In this document: positions 50,329 through 58,976 of the stretch, piece by piece
Layout: every line of letters starts with the position of its first letter
Numbering within the stretch: the first letter of the stretch is position 1
NCBI GenBank assembly: GCA_034926635.1
Contig: JAYFQX010000003.1
Location: 62,001-126,000 of the forward strand
Length of the DNA stretch: 64,000 nucleotides
From: Christensenella sp034926635
Lineage (GTDB): Bacteria > Bacillota > Clostridia > Christensenellales > Christensenellaceae
Reading direction: 5' to 3'
Position numbers and translations under genes: made by a program
The notes under the pieces: model-generated
Seen by the model: only the letters and a program-made list of their open reading frames with translations
Told to the model about the DNA's origin: nothing
Databases searched by the model: none

Positions 50329-51981
50329 TTATGCTCCTATATGTTCGCGTTTTACTTTCTTTGTCGTCGTCCGTTCAAAATCTGTTTCCCGTATTTTGAT
50401 CCCGCTGACCTGTTTATACGCAGGCAACTTTTTATTGATCACATCCATATCTGCAGAAAGCGTTCCCCGGATGTCTGCGATCCCGTTTTCCACAAAATAT
50501 TCGTGATCCAAATACACTTCCGCAAAAATCCGGTCGTTTTCGCCGTAAGCAACGATCTCTTTGATATACGGTATCTTTCGAAAAGTTTCTTCGATCTCTT
50601 CCGGAGATATATTTTTACCGTTAGATAGTATAATCAGGTTCTTAATCCTCCCAGTAATAAAAAGGAAACCGTCCTCGTCGATTCTGCCGAGGTCTCCCGT
50701 TTTATACCATTCGCCCGAAAAAGCTTTTTTCGTCTCCAGGTCGTCATGATAATATCCCAGCATAATGTTTTCGCCGCGCACCCAAATTTCGCCTTCACCG
50801 GTTTCATCCGGCATATCAATCCTAACTTCGTTACACGGCAGGATAACACCGACGCTCTTGTCGTTATAAAAACCGTTTCTGTTTTCCGCGACAATCGGCG
50901 CACACTCGGTCACGCCGTATCCGTTCATGATGTGCACGCCCAGATTTCGGAAACCCTGCGCAACTTTTTCATCCAAAAACGCTCCGCCGCAAATACAAAA
51001 CTCAAGTTCCCCGCCAAGCGCATCCAGCACTTCCGCAAAAAGCTGCCTGCGTAAATCAATTCGCAGGTAACGCAGCAAGTTGCTCAGTCGGATCCCTGTC
51101 AATAGTTTTTTTTCTTTTCCTGCCTTGCGCGCTGACGCCCAAACCCTATGGTACATGGATTCCAAAATCATCGGAACCACAAACAGGTTGACCGGTTTAA
51201 ATTCCTGTAAATCCTTTGTAATGTTCTTCAGGTTATCGTTGATAAAAATCGTATATCCCGCAAAGAAACCGCAAAGCACATTGGCGGTAAACCCAAACGT
51301 ATGGTGCAGCGGTAATACCAGCAGCGAGCGACCTGTAAGCCGAATTTCTTTTCGCGCGGCAACGGTATCTGCCATCAAATTTGTATGAGAAAGCATCACG
51401 CCTTTGCTTTTTCCGGTCGTCCCCGAGGTATAGACAATTGCCGCCATACGACCGTTATCCAAAACAACACGTTCAAACGTGCGGTCTGCTTCAAGCACCT
51501 GCGCTTCGCCCTCCCGCAGCAGTGCGGCAAAACCATTTTCTCCCGTGTCTGCCATATCAACAGAAGAACGCAGGTTTACCTCACCCCTAAACGCTTCGAC
51601 AGTTTTTTCATATTTATGGGAATAAATGATCGCCCTGCAGTCGCTCCGCCGCAATACATCCGCAATTTCTTCCGGGGGCAGGTCTTTATCAATTGGGACA
51701 ATAATATTTCCACTGTTTACAACCGCAAAATAGGTCAGCAGCCATTCATAGCTGTTTTCCCCCAAAACGGCGATATGCGCACCGGAAAAACCACGGTGCA
51801 ACAACGCGGTTCCCAAATATTTTATCTCTCTTTGAAAATCATTATAACTCTTTGAAATGATTCCTTTTTTGCCGTTTCGAAATTGAAATGCAGCCGCTTC
51901 TCCATATTCACGTGCAGAATATTCCACCAGTTCCCTCAAATTTTTCAATTCCGGCACACTGTAATCAGGATAATTCTTCAC
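50329..51981 (-). CDS. AMP-dependent acyl-CoA/acyl-ACP synthetase
   Basis: A 550-residue ANL-superfamily adenylating enzyme. AMP-binding motif YTSGTTGKSKGVMLSH is near residue 185, NGYGVTECAPIVAENRN near residue 345, and YKTGDLGRIDEDGFLFITGR near residue 420. The C-terminal lysine region is KKVKREHIGA. Pairing with a dedicated acyl carrier protein suggests it activates a fatty or other carboxylic acid and loads the carrier. The start is a GTG preceded by GAGGGG. Substrate chain length is not readable from sequence. Confidence 0.85.
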   Translation of the reverse strand: MKNYPDYSVPELKNLRELVEYSAREYGEAAAFQFRNGKKGIISKSYNDFQREIKYLGTALLHRGFSGAHIAVLGENSYEWLLTYFAVVNSGNIIVPIDKDLPPEEIADVLRRSDCRAIIYSHKYEKTVEAFRGEVNLRSSVDMADTGENGFAALLREGEAQVLEADRTFERVVLDNGRMAAIVYTSGTTGKSKGVMLSHTNLMADTVAARKEIRLTGRSLLVLPLHHTFGFTANVLCGFFAGYTIFINDNLKNITKDLQEFKPVNLFVVPMILESMYHRVWASARKAGKEKKLLTGIRLSNLLRYLRIDLRRQLFAEVLDALGGELEFCICGGAFLDEKVAQGFRNLGVHIMNGYGVTECAPIVAENRNGFYNDKSVGVILPCNEVRIDMPDETGEGEIWVRGENIMLGYYHDDLETKKAFSGEWYKTGDLGRIDEDGFLFITGRIKNLIILSNGKNISPEEIEETFRKIPYIKEIVAYGENDRIFAEVYLDHEYFVENGIADIRGTLSADMDVINKKLPAYKQVSGIKIRETDFERTTTKKVKREHIGA

Positions 51982-52020
51982 CTTTCCATTCCCCTCACAA
52001 CAGAAATTTAAATATTTAAT

Positions 52021-52049
52021 ATAATACCATATTTATATGGCATCTTCAA
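52021..52049 (-). promoter_or_regulatory. promoter of the ligase-ACP operon
   Basis: TTGAAG (52044-52049) and TATTAT (52021-52026) on the minus strand with a 17-base spacer. The spacer contains the inverted repeat CCATATTTATATGG (52027-52040), a candidate operator. Confidence 0.6.
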
Positions 52050-52112
52050 TCGCACACGGTTATTTTTTATCAGAAACAGGAATTCCCCGTTCCCTTCAAA
52101 ACGAAATAACGT

Positions 52113-53360
52113 TTATAACTTTCTTGTAAAAATATCACTTTCACAAAGCAGACTTTCCACCGTGTCATACCCCAGCCGCTGCAGCAGCTCTACCACATAA
52201 GGATTGTTGATCGGCGTCAAAAAGCGCGCCTCGTCGCCATAGCGGTCGACATTTTCTTTTCCTTCTTCCCGGTTCAGGATGGCCTTAGGGCCGCCTACAC
52301 AGCCGCCTACACAGCCCATACCCTCATAAAAATTCGCAGTGGATCTCTGTTCCAGGATCTCCTGTATCATCGCACGACATGCCGGCACACCGTCAGCATG
52401 TTTTGTCCTCACCGTAATCGGCCGATCCGGACTTATTTCCCGTACAGTTTCCTTAACAGCCTCGCTTACGCCGCCCGCCCGCGCATAAATCCGTCCGGCA
52501 CGTGAAGAATGGTCTTTTTCTGTTCCGGGCAAAAGCGCCGGATCAATTGACAGCGCATCAAAAATATCCTGCGTTTCACGAAAGGTAAGCACGTGGTCAA
52601 TTGCCCCCACCAGATCAGCCTCGCGCGCTTCCGCTTTTTTTGCGATACACGGTCCGATAAAAACCGTTTTGGCCTTTGGATATAAAAACTTAACTGTACG
52701 ACCGCACGCAATCATCGGGGATACCGCTCCCGGAACATGCGGCAGCAGCTCATGATAAATCTTTTTGATCATGGCAATCCACATTGGGCAGCAACAGCTG
52801 GTCAGCTGATAATCCGATTCGGTTTTAATATTATGATCAAACTCAAACGCCTCTTTCAAGGTAAGGATATCCGCAAACAATGCTACCTCGATCATACCGT
52901 CAAAACCAATTTTTTGAAACGCACTGCGCAGCTTTGCAGGGGTCACCTTTTTATCAAACTGTCCAATAAAAGCCGGGGCAATCAATGCGTAAACCGGTCC
53001 TTCTTTTTCCCGTAAAGTCTTAATGACCGAAAAAACATCTTTGCTTTCGGTAATCCTTTTATCTTCACAGCGGTCAATACACGCACAGCACCCAACGCAT
53101 TCATGCGCATCAATTTTCGCATCTCCATCACAAAAACGGATTGCGCCAAAATCACATCCATCTACACAAGAATGCTGTTCTTTTGGTTCGCATGTGCAGT
53201 GCCCGAATTTCCATACTACCGGATGCTTTTCGGGATGCAGCAGGCAGCTTAATTCTTCCAGTCCATGATCTTCTTCCTGTATTTTACGGATCTCTTCCTC
53301 TTTTTTTCCTGCCATCTCTGCACGCAAAAGCCTCTGGTAGATTTCTTCCAGTCTTGCCAT
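52113..53360 (-). CDS. [FeFe]-hydrogenase, group B-like
   Basis: A 415-residue monomeric hydrogenase. A cysteine-rich ferredoxin region (CTCEP, CVDGC, then CVGCCACIDRCED near residue 90) precedes the H-cluster domain. Its three motifs are TSCCCPMW near residue 185, GPCIAKKAE near residue 235 and GMGCVGGCVGGP near residue 365. These variants, rather than TSCCPGW/MPCxxKxxE/ACPGGC, agree with what I know of group B enzymes such as Clostridium pasteurianum CpIII. The ATG at 53360 has AAGGAGG eight bases upstream; the frame continues 24 codons further without support. No maturase genes are in the window. Ferredoxin from the Flx-Hdr or Bcd-Etf reactions could be its electron donor. Confidence 0.8.
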   Translation of the reverse strand: MARLEEIYQRLLRAEMAGKKEEEIRKIQEEDHGLEELSCLLHPEKHPVVWKFGHCTCEPKEQHSCVDGCDFGAIRFCDGDAKIDAHECVGCCACIDRCEDKRITESKDVFSVIKTLREKEGPVYALIAPAFIGQFDKKVTPAKLRSAFQKIGFDGMIEVALFADILTLKEAFEFDHNIKTESDYQLTSCCCPMWIAMIKKIYHELLPHVPGAVSPMIACGRTVKFLYPKAKTVFIGPCIAKKAEAREADLVGAIDHVLTFRETQDIFDALSIDPALLPGTEKDHSSRAGRIYARAGGVSEAVKETVREISPDRPITVRTKHADGVPACRAMIQEILEQRSTANFYEGMGCVGGCVGGPKAILNREEGKENVDRYGDEARFLTPINNPYVVELLQRLGYDTVESLLCESDIFTRKL

Positions 53361-53506
53361 AGCTATGTCCTCCTTTAACCGCGCCGTTTGCGCAATATCT
53401 TTACTGTCCTGAAGTGCAGTATATTCCTGCATCTATTTTATATTCATAATATCATTTCTCAGGAAACAAACAGTTCCTATCCGCATATTTTATGGCAAAA
53501 GGTATC

Positions 53507-53554
53507 AAAAAAGCCCGCTTCCTACCCCATGTACGGCCAGTCTCAGCAGGCTTT
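53507..53554 (-). terminator. terminator of cysK copy 3
   Basis: On the minus strand AAAGCCTGCT and AGCGGGCTTT form a ten-base stem with one mismatch and a 25-base loop, followed by UUUUUU. Confidence 0.6.
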
Positions 53555-53571
53555 GTGTTCAGATAATTGTC

Positions 53572-54501
53572 TTACTCATCAAAAAGCGGCGTACTGAAAT
53601 AACGTTCCGCCGTATCCGGCAATACGGTAACGACTGTTTTCCCGCTTCCCAATTTTTTGGCAAGCTTAAGCGCTGCCGCGACATTGGTACCGCTGGAAAT
53701 CCCGCACATAAGCCCTTCTCTGCGCGCAAGATCCCGCGCAGTCTGAATTGCTTCGCCATCGGTAATTACGCAGACATCGTCGTAGATCTCTGTATTCAGG
53801 TTATCCGGGATCAACCCGTCACCAATGCCCATTTGCAGATGCGTTCCAATACTTCCCCCGGAAAGAATCGCCGCATTTTCAGGCTCAACCGCCCAAATCA
53901 GGATATCCGGATTTTGTGCTTTTAAAACCTCGCCAATACCGCTGATGGTTCCGCCTGTTCCCACCCCGGAACAAAACCCATGGATGGGGCCCGCCACCTG
54001 CTCCAGTATTTCAAGGGCAGTATGGTGCTTATGTACAATAGGATTCGCCGGATTACTGAATTGTTGTGGCACAAAAACATTTTTATTTTCCTCTGCCATA
54101 CGGAGTGCCGTTGCCAGACATTCGTCAATGCAATCTCCGATGTTCCCATCATCATGGATCAGTACGACTTCCGCGCCATAATGCTTCACAAGCTTCCTGC
54201 GCTCCTCACTGACGGAATCCGGCATGATGATAACCGTACGATAGCCTTTCACCGCCCCCACAAGCGCCAGTCCGATTCCCTGATTTCCGCTGGTCGGCTC
54301 AACGATCACGCTGTTTTCATTAATAATACCTTGGCGTTCCGCCTCTTCTATCATATTCAGAGCTGTCCTCGTTTTGATAGATCCGCCAATATTAAGTCCT
54401 TCATATTTTACCAGCACCTGTGCGCTGTTTTCGCCTGTCATTCGATTTAAACGAATCATCGGCGTATGTCCTACCGCTTCCAGTATCGATCGATTTACCA
54501 T
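53572..54501 (-). CDS. cysK: cysteine synthase family protein, copy 3
   Basis: A 309-residue PLP fold-type II enzyme, more diverged than copies 1 and 2. The PLP lysine is in GGSIKTRTALNMIEEA (usual AGSVKDR), the substrate loop is EPTSGNQGIGLA (usual SGNTG), the phosphate loop is GVGTGGTISGIG, and the end is VLPDTAERYFSTP. Replacement of Thr by Gln in the SGNTG loop and of Asp by Thr after the lysine may alter substrate use. Cystathionine beta-synthase-like or other beta-replacement activity is possible. The ATG at 54501 has GAGG nine bases upstream. Confidence 0.8.
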   Translation of the reverse strand: MVNRSILEAVGHTPMIRLNRMTGENSAQVLVKYEGLNIGGSIKTRTALNMIEEAERQGIINENSVIVEPTSGNQGIGLALVGAVKGYRTVIIMPDSVSEERRKLVKHYGAEVVLIHDDGNIGDCIDECLATALRMAEENKNVFVPQQFSNPANPIVHKHHTALEILEQVAGPIHGFCSGVGTGGTISGIGEVLKAQNPDILIWAVEPENAAILSGGSIGTHLQMGIGDGLIPDNLNTEIYDDVCVITDGEAIQTARDLARREGLMCGISSGTNVAAALKLAKKLGSGKTVVTVLPDTAERYFSTPLFDE

Positions 54502-54640
54502 GAAATACTGCCTCAACTTATTTTGTAATGTTTTGTGATTTCCATATGCGCTTCTTCTGCCAACCTCCCCAAACGCTAAGGGTCACTTGGCTGCGTCGTT
54601 TTCGGCACACTTATTTATTATATAATGTTTTCTCGTCATT
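54502..54640 (-). promoter_or_regulatory. leader of cysK copy 3, possibly structured
   Basis: A TATAAT (on the minus strand at about 54616-54621) has no clear -35. The transcribed leader contains GCCAA...TTGGC enclosing ACCC...GGGG (about 54555-54595). I do not recognise a riboswitch class. Upstream of it, to 54735, only A/T-rich sequence is seen. Confidence 0.3.
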
Positions 54641-54739
54641 TGGAAATATTTTTTAAAAATACATAGTTTCCATCCCCCTTTTTGAAACTTTTATATTTAT
54701 TTTTTTCATTTTTTCAGTTTTGCTTTCGCATTTGCCCTA

Positions 54740-54768
54740 TTGCAGCAGGCTTTTTTCTATGGTATTCT
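54740..54768 (+). promoter_or_regulatory. promoter of the GNAT-NhaC operon
   Basis: TTGCAG (54740-54745) and TATTCT (54763-54768) with a 17-base spacer, about 32 bases before the start codon. Confidence 0.55.
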
Positions 54769-54800
54769 AAAAATAATCAAATCATTGGGCGGGTATTATT

Positions 54801-55280
54801 TTGAAAAGCATAAAAATACGGCATGCGAACAAATCGGATGCTGCTTTGGTTTTAGATTTCATTAAAAAAATTGCTGTTTATGAAAAAATGCAGGATCAGG
54901 TTTCCGCAACTGCAGAAGACCTCGAGACTTATATCTTCGACCGAAAGGCAGCGGACGTGCTGATTGCGGAGTGCGATGGCAAGCCCGTTGGTTTTGCTTT
55001 GTTTTTTGAAAATTTTTCTACATTCATTGGTCGTACCGGGCTTTATTTGGAAGATATTTATGTAGACAGAGATATGCGCGGTCTTGGGATCGGCAAAAAA
55101 CTTTTCCAGGCTGTTGCTGCACAAGCAGCAGAGCGTGGCTGCCAGCGGATGGAGTGGTGCTGCCTTAACTGGAATCAACCTTCTATTGATTTTTATCATT
55201 ATATGGGTGCACAACCTATGGACGACTGGACGACATTCCGCCTTTCCGGTCGCGCCATACGGGATGCGATAAACAAATAA
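54801..55280 (+). CDS. GNAT-family N-acetyltransferase, diamine/spermidine-type
   Basis: A 159-residue acetyltransferase. The acetyl-CoA loop is RDMRGLGIGKKLFQ near residue 92, preceded by the strand LYLEDIYVD. A C-terminal region (RMEWCCLNWNQPSIDFYHYMGA) resembles eukaryotic-type spermidine/spermine acetyltransferases. It begins at a TTG with a GGGCGGG-type site upstream. It is 19 bases before the NhaC-type antiporter, so the two are an operon. Acetylation of an amine is likely; the exact substrate is not known. Confidence 0.8.
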   Translation: MKSIKIRHANKSDAALVLDFIKKIAVYEKMQDQVSATAEDLETYIFDRKAADVLIAECDGKPVGFALFFENFSTFIGRTGLYLEDIYVDRDMRGLGIGKKLFQAVAAQAAERGCQRMEWCCLNWNQPSIDFYHYMGAQPMDDWTTFRLSGRAIRDAINK

Positions 55281-55299
55281 TTACCGGGGGGTAACAAAG

Positions 55300-56823
55300 G
55301 TGCAGGAAACTATATGGGCGTTAGCGCCGGCGGTTGTGGCAATCGTTTTGGCATTGCTGACAAAAGAAGTTTATATTTCATTATTAATCGGTATCATTTC
55401 AGGAGCATTATTTTTTACTGGTTTTCAGGTCATTCCGGCTTTGGAAACAACTTTTACCATCATGGGCGAACGTGTTGGAAGCAACATGAATATTATTATC
55501 TTCCTTATTTTGCTTGGGATGATCGTAGCGCTGATGAGTCGATCCGGCGCAAGCCGTGCCTATGGTGAATGGGCCTCACATTCCATTAAAACGAAACGCG
55601 GCGCGCTGTTTGCCACAACTGGTCTTGGCGCGCTGATTTTTGTGGACGATTATTTCAACTGCCTGACCGTCGGCACAGTGATGCGGCCGGTCACGGATCG
55701 TTACCACATCACCCGCGCAAAACTGGCGTATATCATAGACGCTACCGCTGCTCCCGTTTGTATTATCGCACCGATTTCAAGCTGGGCTGCCGCGGTAGGC
55801 TCTTCTCTTCCGGAAAGCAGCAATATCGATGGTTTTAACTTGTTTTTGCAAACAATTCCTTTCAACTTTTATGCAATCCTCACTTTGGTGATGGTCGTAT
55901 TTATTATTGCACTGAATTTTGATTTTGGTCCCATGAAACACACAAAAGATAAAATCACAAGCGCCGAGCTTGACGAAGAAGAGAAAGAAGCACGTGAGGC
56001 CGAGGCAAAGCATAAACGCGGGCGCGTATACGACCTTCTGATTCCAATTATCGCATTGATCGGTCTTTGTATTTTCTTCATGCTTTATACCGGTGGAATT
56101 TTTGAAGGAGAAACCGTTGCTTCTGCATTTGCAAACTGTAATTCATCCCTTTCTCTTGTTCTTGGTTCCTTCTTTGCAATCATCGTAATCTTCTTCTTAT
56201 ATTTACCGCGAAAGGTCATCAGCTTCCGCGAATTTGCCGCCGGGATCGTGCAAGGTTTTAAAGCCATGGTACCCGCTATTTTGATTCTTACGCTGGCATG
56301 GACGCTTTCCGGTGTATGCGGTGAAGAATATCTCAATGCAGGTGCTTTTGTAAGCCGCGTAGTCAGCGAAGGACAGCTTGCAAACGCAATCCTTCCTCCT
56401 GTCTTCTTCCTTGTCGCTTTAGGGCTCGCATTTGCAACGGGTACGTCCTGGGGAACCTTCGGTATCCTAATCCCGATCGCGATCGCCATTTTTGGGAGTG
56501 CAGGCGGACAGATCATGATTTACACGATTGCCGCTATCCTTGCGGGGGCTGTTTGCGGAGATCACGTATCTCCTATTTCTGACACCACCATCCTTGCCTC
56601 TACCGGCGCGCAATGCGATCACATCACGCATGTCTCAACCCAGCTTCCCTACGCTATGCTGGTGGCTATTTGCTGCGTAGTTGGTTATACAGTGACCGGC
56701 ATTACGGATAACGGTTGGATCGGACTTGCGATAAGCCTTGCTATGCTGCTGCTCCTTCTTACCTTCTTTTACAAAAAATCAAAAAAAGAAGATAAGAAGG
56801 CTTCGATTTCCGCAAAAGAATAA
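55300..56823 (+). CDS. Na+/H+ antiporter, NhaC family
   Basis: A 507-residue membrane protein with about eleven to twelve helices, of the NhaC/ion-transporter superfamily. Conserved stretches are TTGLGALIFVDDYFNCLTVG near residue 105, IIDATAAPVCIIAPISSWA near residue 145, and GAVCGDHVSPISDTTILAST near residue 415 with acidic and polar residues inside helices. It exchanges Na+ (or an organic ion in some relatives) for H+. The start is a GTG with a G-rich site eight bases upstream. A charged cytoplasmic loop (AELDEEEKEAREAEAKHKRG) divides the two halves. Confidence 0.85.
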   Translation: MQETIWALAPAVVAIVLALLTKEVYISLLIGIISGALFFTGFQVIPALETTFTIMGERVGSNMNIIIFLILLGMIVALMSRSGASRAYGEWASHSIKTKRGALFATTGLGALIFVDDYFNCLTVGTVMRPVTDRYHITRAKLAYIIDATAAPVCIIAPISSWAAAVGSSLPESSNIDGFNLFLQTIPFNFYAILTLVMVVFIIALNFDFGPMKHTKDKITSAELDEEEKEAREAEAKHKRGRVYDLLIPIIALIGLCIFFMLYTGGIFEGETVASAFANCNSSLSLVLGSFFAIIVIFFLYLPRKVISFREFAAGIVQGFKAMVPAILILTLAWTLSGVCGEEYLNAGAFVSRVVSEGQLANAILPPVFFLVALGLAFATGTSWGTFGILIPIAIAIFGSAGGQIMIYTIAAILAGAVCGDHVSPISDTTILASTGAQCDHITHVSTQLPYAMLVAICCVVGYTVTGITDNGWIGLAISLAMLLLLLTFFYKKSKKEDKKASISAKE

Positions 56824-56853
56824 TCCAAAAAATTACCAGTAAAACAAAATCCT

Positions 56854-56888
56854 ATCGCCGTATCGTCTTTGATACGGCGATGTTTTTT
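56854..56888 (+). terminator. terminator of the GNAT-NhaC operon
   Basis: An 11-base perfect stem (ATCGCCGTATC and its complement) with a GTCTTT loop, then seven U. Confidence 0.87.
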
Positions 56889-57002
56889 TACCCGTGTTTC
56901 TCAACATGATTCCTTTTTGGCATGCCTGCAGAACATAACGCTTCTTGAATATACCATACTTTTCCACAAATCAAAGCAGAAAATCATTTTATAAAAGTAT
57001 AT

Positions 57003-57045
57003 AAAAAAGCCTTCTGCAATATCTTTGAAATAGCAAAAGGCTTTT
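57003..57045 (-). terminator. terminator of the bcd-etfB-etfA operon
   Basis: AAAAGCCTT.TGC and its partner GCA.AAGGCTTTT form a 12-pair stem with one mismatch, followed on the minus strand by UUUUUUAU. It lies 84 bases after the etfA stop. Between the two terminators (56889-57002) nothing else is seen. Confidence 0.75.
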
Positions 57046-57128
57046 ATTTTGAAATCATCTCTTCCGGTGATATACTGCGTCCTTATCGGCTTTCATAATC
57101 ATTCCGGCGGAATCTTCTAACGATTCCC

Positions 57129-58154
57129 TTATACTGCGTTCTTATTGGAGATCGCATTCTTCACCTGTTCCGTAAACATCGGCAGGATTTTCAGCACATC
57201 ACCGACCACACCATAATCTGCCACTTCAAAAATCGGCGCTGTCTCGTCCTTATTGATCGCAATAATAACGTCGGAATCTTCCATCCCTGCCAAATGCTGG
57301 ATCGCGCCGGAAATTCCGCAGGCGATATATAAGTTCGGACGAACGGTTTTTCCAGTCTGTCCGACCTGACGGTCTTTTTCCACCCAGCCTGCATCTACAC
57401 ATGCACGCGAAGAACTCACTGTCGCACCGTTCCCAAATGCTGCGGCAAGATCTTCCAAAAGGCGGAAATTTGCCGGATCGCCCATACCGCGCCCTCCAGA
57501 AACAAGGATTTTTGCATCCTGGATATCCATCTTATCACTTACTTTTTTAATTACATCTAAAATCTCTACGTTCACGCAGTCCGCAGGAATATCCACCGGG
57601 TAATGCTCTACGTTTGCCTGCGCGCCATCAGCCGCCTTCATCCGCTGCATCACGCCGGGGCGCACCGTAGCCATTTGCGGGCGGTAATCCGGGCAAATAA
57701 TTGTTGCCATAATATTGCCGCCAAAAGCCGGTCGCGTCATCCGCAGATTTTTGGTCTCCGGATCAATTTCAAGCCCTGTACAATCCGCGGTGAGACCTGT
57801 GTGCACACGCGCAGAGATACGCGGCGCAAGATCCCTGCCGATTGCCGTTGCACCATAAAGCACAATCTCCGGTTTTTTATCTTGAATAATCGAAGTCAAA
57901 ACATGCGCATAAGGCTCTGTCATATAAGTTTTCAATTCTGGCGCATCTGCCAGAATTACATTATCCGCCCCATAACGCGCCAGTTTTTTCGCCATATCTT
58001 CAATGCCGGAACCCAGCACCACTGCCGTTACTTCCGTACCAAGATCCGCTGCCAGCTCTTTGGCTTTTCCGACCAGCTCAAGCGATACACCGGTCAACTT
58101 GTTGTCTACCTGCTGTGCGAATACGAATACGCCTTTATAATCTTGTATATTCAT
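57129..58154 (-). CDS. etfA: electron transfer flavoprotein alpha subunit
   Basis: A 341-residue FAD-carrying subunit. The C-terminal FAD motif is intact: SRACVDAGW near residue 248, then VGQTGKTVRPNLYIACGISGAIQH near residue 260, and DETAPIF near residue 303. With EtfB and butyryl-CoA dehydrogenase it forms the complex that couples crotonyl-CoA reduction by NADH to ferredoxin reduction. The ATG at 58154 (MNIQDYKGVFVFA) fits the family; an ATG overlapping the etfB stop at 58178 is possible. Confidence 0.93.
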   Translation of the reverse strand: MNIQDYKGVFVFAQQVDNKLTGVSLELVGKAKELAADLGTEVTAVVLGSGIEDMAKKLARYGADNVILADAPELKTYMTEPYAHVLTSIIQDKKPEIVLYGATAIGRDLAPRISARVHTGLTADCTGLEIDPETKNLRMTRPAFGGNIMATIICPDYRPQMATVRPGVMQRMKAADGAQANVEHYPVDIPADCVNVEILDVIKKVSDKMDIQDAKILVSGGRGMGDPANFRLLEDLAAAFGNGATVSSSRACVDAGWVEKDRQVGQTGKTVRPNLYIACGISGAIQHLAGMEDSDVIIAINKDETAPIFEVADYGVVGDVLKILPMFTEQVKNAISNKNAV

Positions 58155-58174
58155 CTTTTCACCACTTTCCGTCA

Positions 58175-58957
58175 TCATAGAATGAACTTTTCGCCGAGTT
58201 TTTCCATCAGGAACTCAACCGATTCCTGCGGATCGGTATTGATCACCGTCCCAGCTGCTTTCAGCGGCTTGGTAAACGATTTAAATACATGTGTCGGGGA
58301 ACCTTTCAGACCGATGTTGCTGCGATCCACATCCAGATCTTCCAGCGTCCACTTAGTAACTTCTTTTTCCCGATATGCGTCAAAAATACCGCCCGGCGTC
58401 ATATATCTCGGCTCGTTTAACTCTGCGAGCGCAGTAATCAAGCACGGCATTTTCGCTTTGATCACGTGATAACGATCCTCATATTGACGTTTTACGATCA
58501 CGTAATCGCCTTCCACCTTGATTTCTTCCGCATAACTGATATTCGCCAGTTTTAAATGCTCTGCAATTTGCGGACCGACCTGCGCTGTATCGCCGTCAAT
58601 CGCCTGCCGTCCTGTAATAATCAAATCAAAAGGCAGTTTTTTCAGTGCGGAGGCAATGGTAGAAGATGTCGCCCATGTATCCGCTCCGCCAAATGCGCGG
58701 TCTGTGATCAGGTATGCGTCGTCCGCACCCATTGCAAGCGCTTCGCGCAGTGCAGCATCCGCCTGCGGCGGTCCCATGGAGACCACGCTGACCTTCGCAC
58801 CCATAGAATCTTTGAGGTGCAAAGCTGCTTCCAGACCGGCTTTATCATCCGGATTAATAATGCTGGGAACACCGTCACGGATCAACGTGCCAGTTTCCGG
58901 GTTCAGCTTTACTTCATTGGTATCAGGAACCTGTTTTATACAAACAACTATATTCAC
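58175..58957 (-). CDS. etfB: electron transfer flavoprotein beta subunit
   Basis: A 260-residue subunit that carries the bifurcating FAD in butyrate formers. MNIVVCIKQVPDTNEVK opens it. ALAMGADDAYLITDRAFGGAD is near residue 72, and GRQAIDGDTAQVGPQIAE near residue 118 carries the EtfB signature. It starts at a GTG with GGGGGAG eight bases upstream, 19 bases after bcd. Confidence 0.94.
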   Translation of the reverse strand: MNIVVCIKQVPDTNEVKLNPETGTLIRDGVPSIINPDDKAGLEAALHLKDSMGAKVSVVSMGPPQADAALREALAMGADDAYLITDRAFGGADTWATSSTIASALKKLPFDLIITGRQAIDGDTAQVGPQIAEHLKLANISYAEEIKVEGDYVIVKRQYEDRYHVIKAKMPCLITALAELNEPRYMTPGGIFDAYREKEVTKWTLEDLDVDRSNIGLKGSPTHVFKSFTKPLKAAGTVINTDPQESVEFLMEKLGEKFIL

Positions 58958-58976
58958 TGTATTTCTCCCCCTCGTG

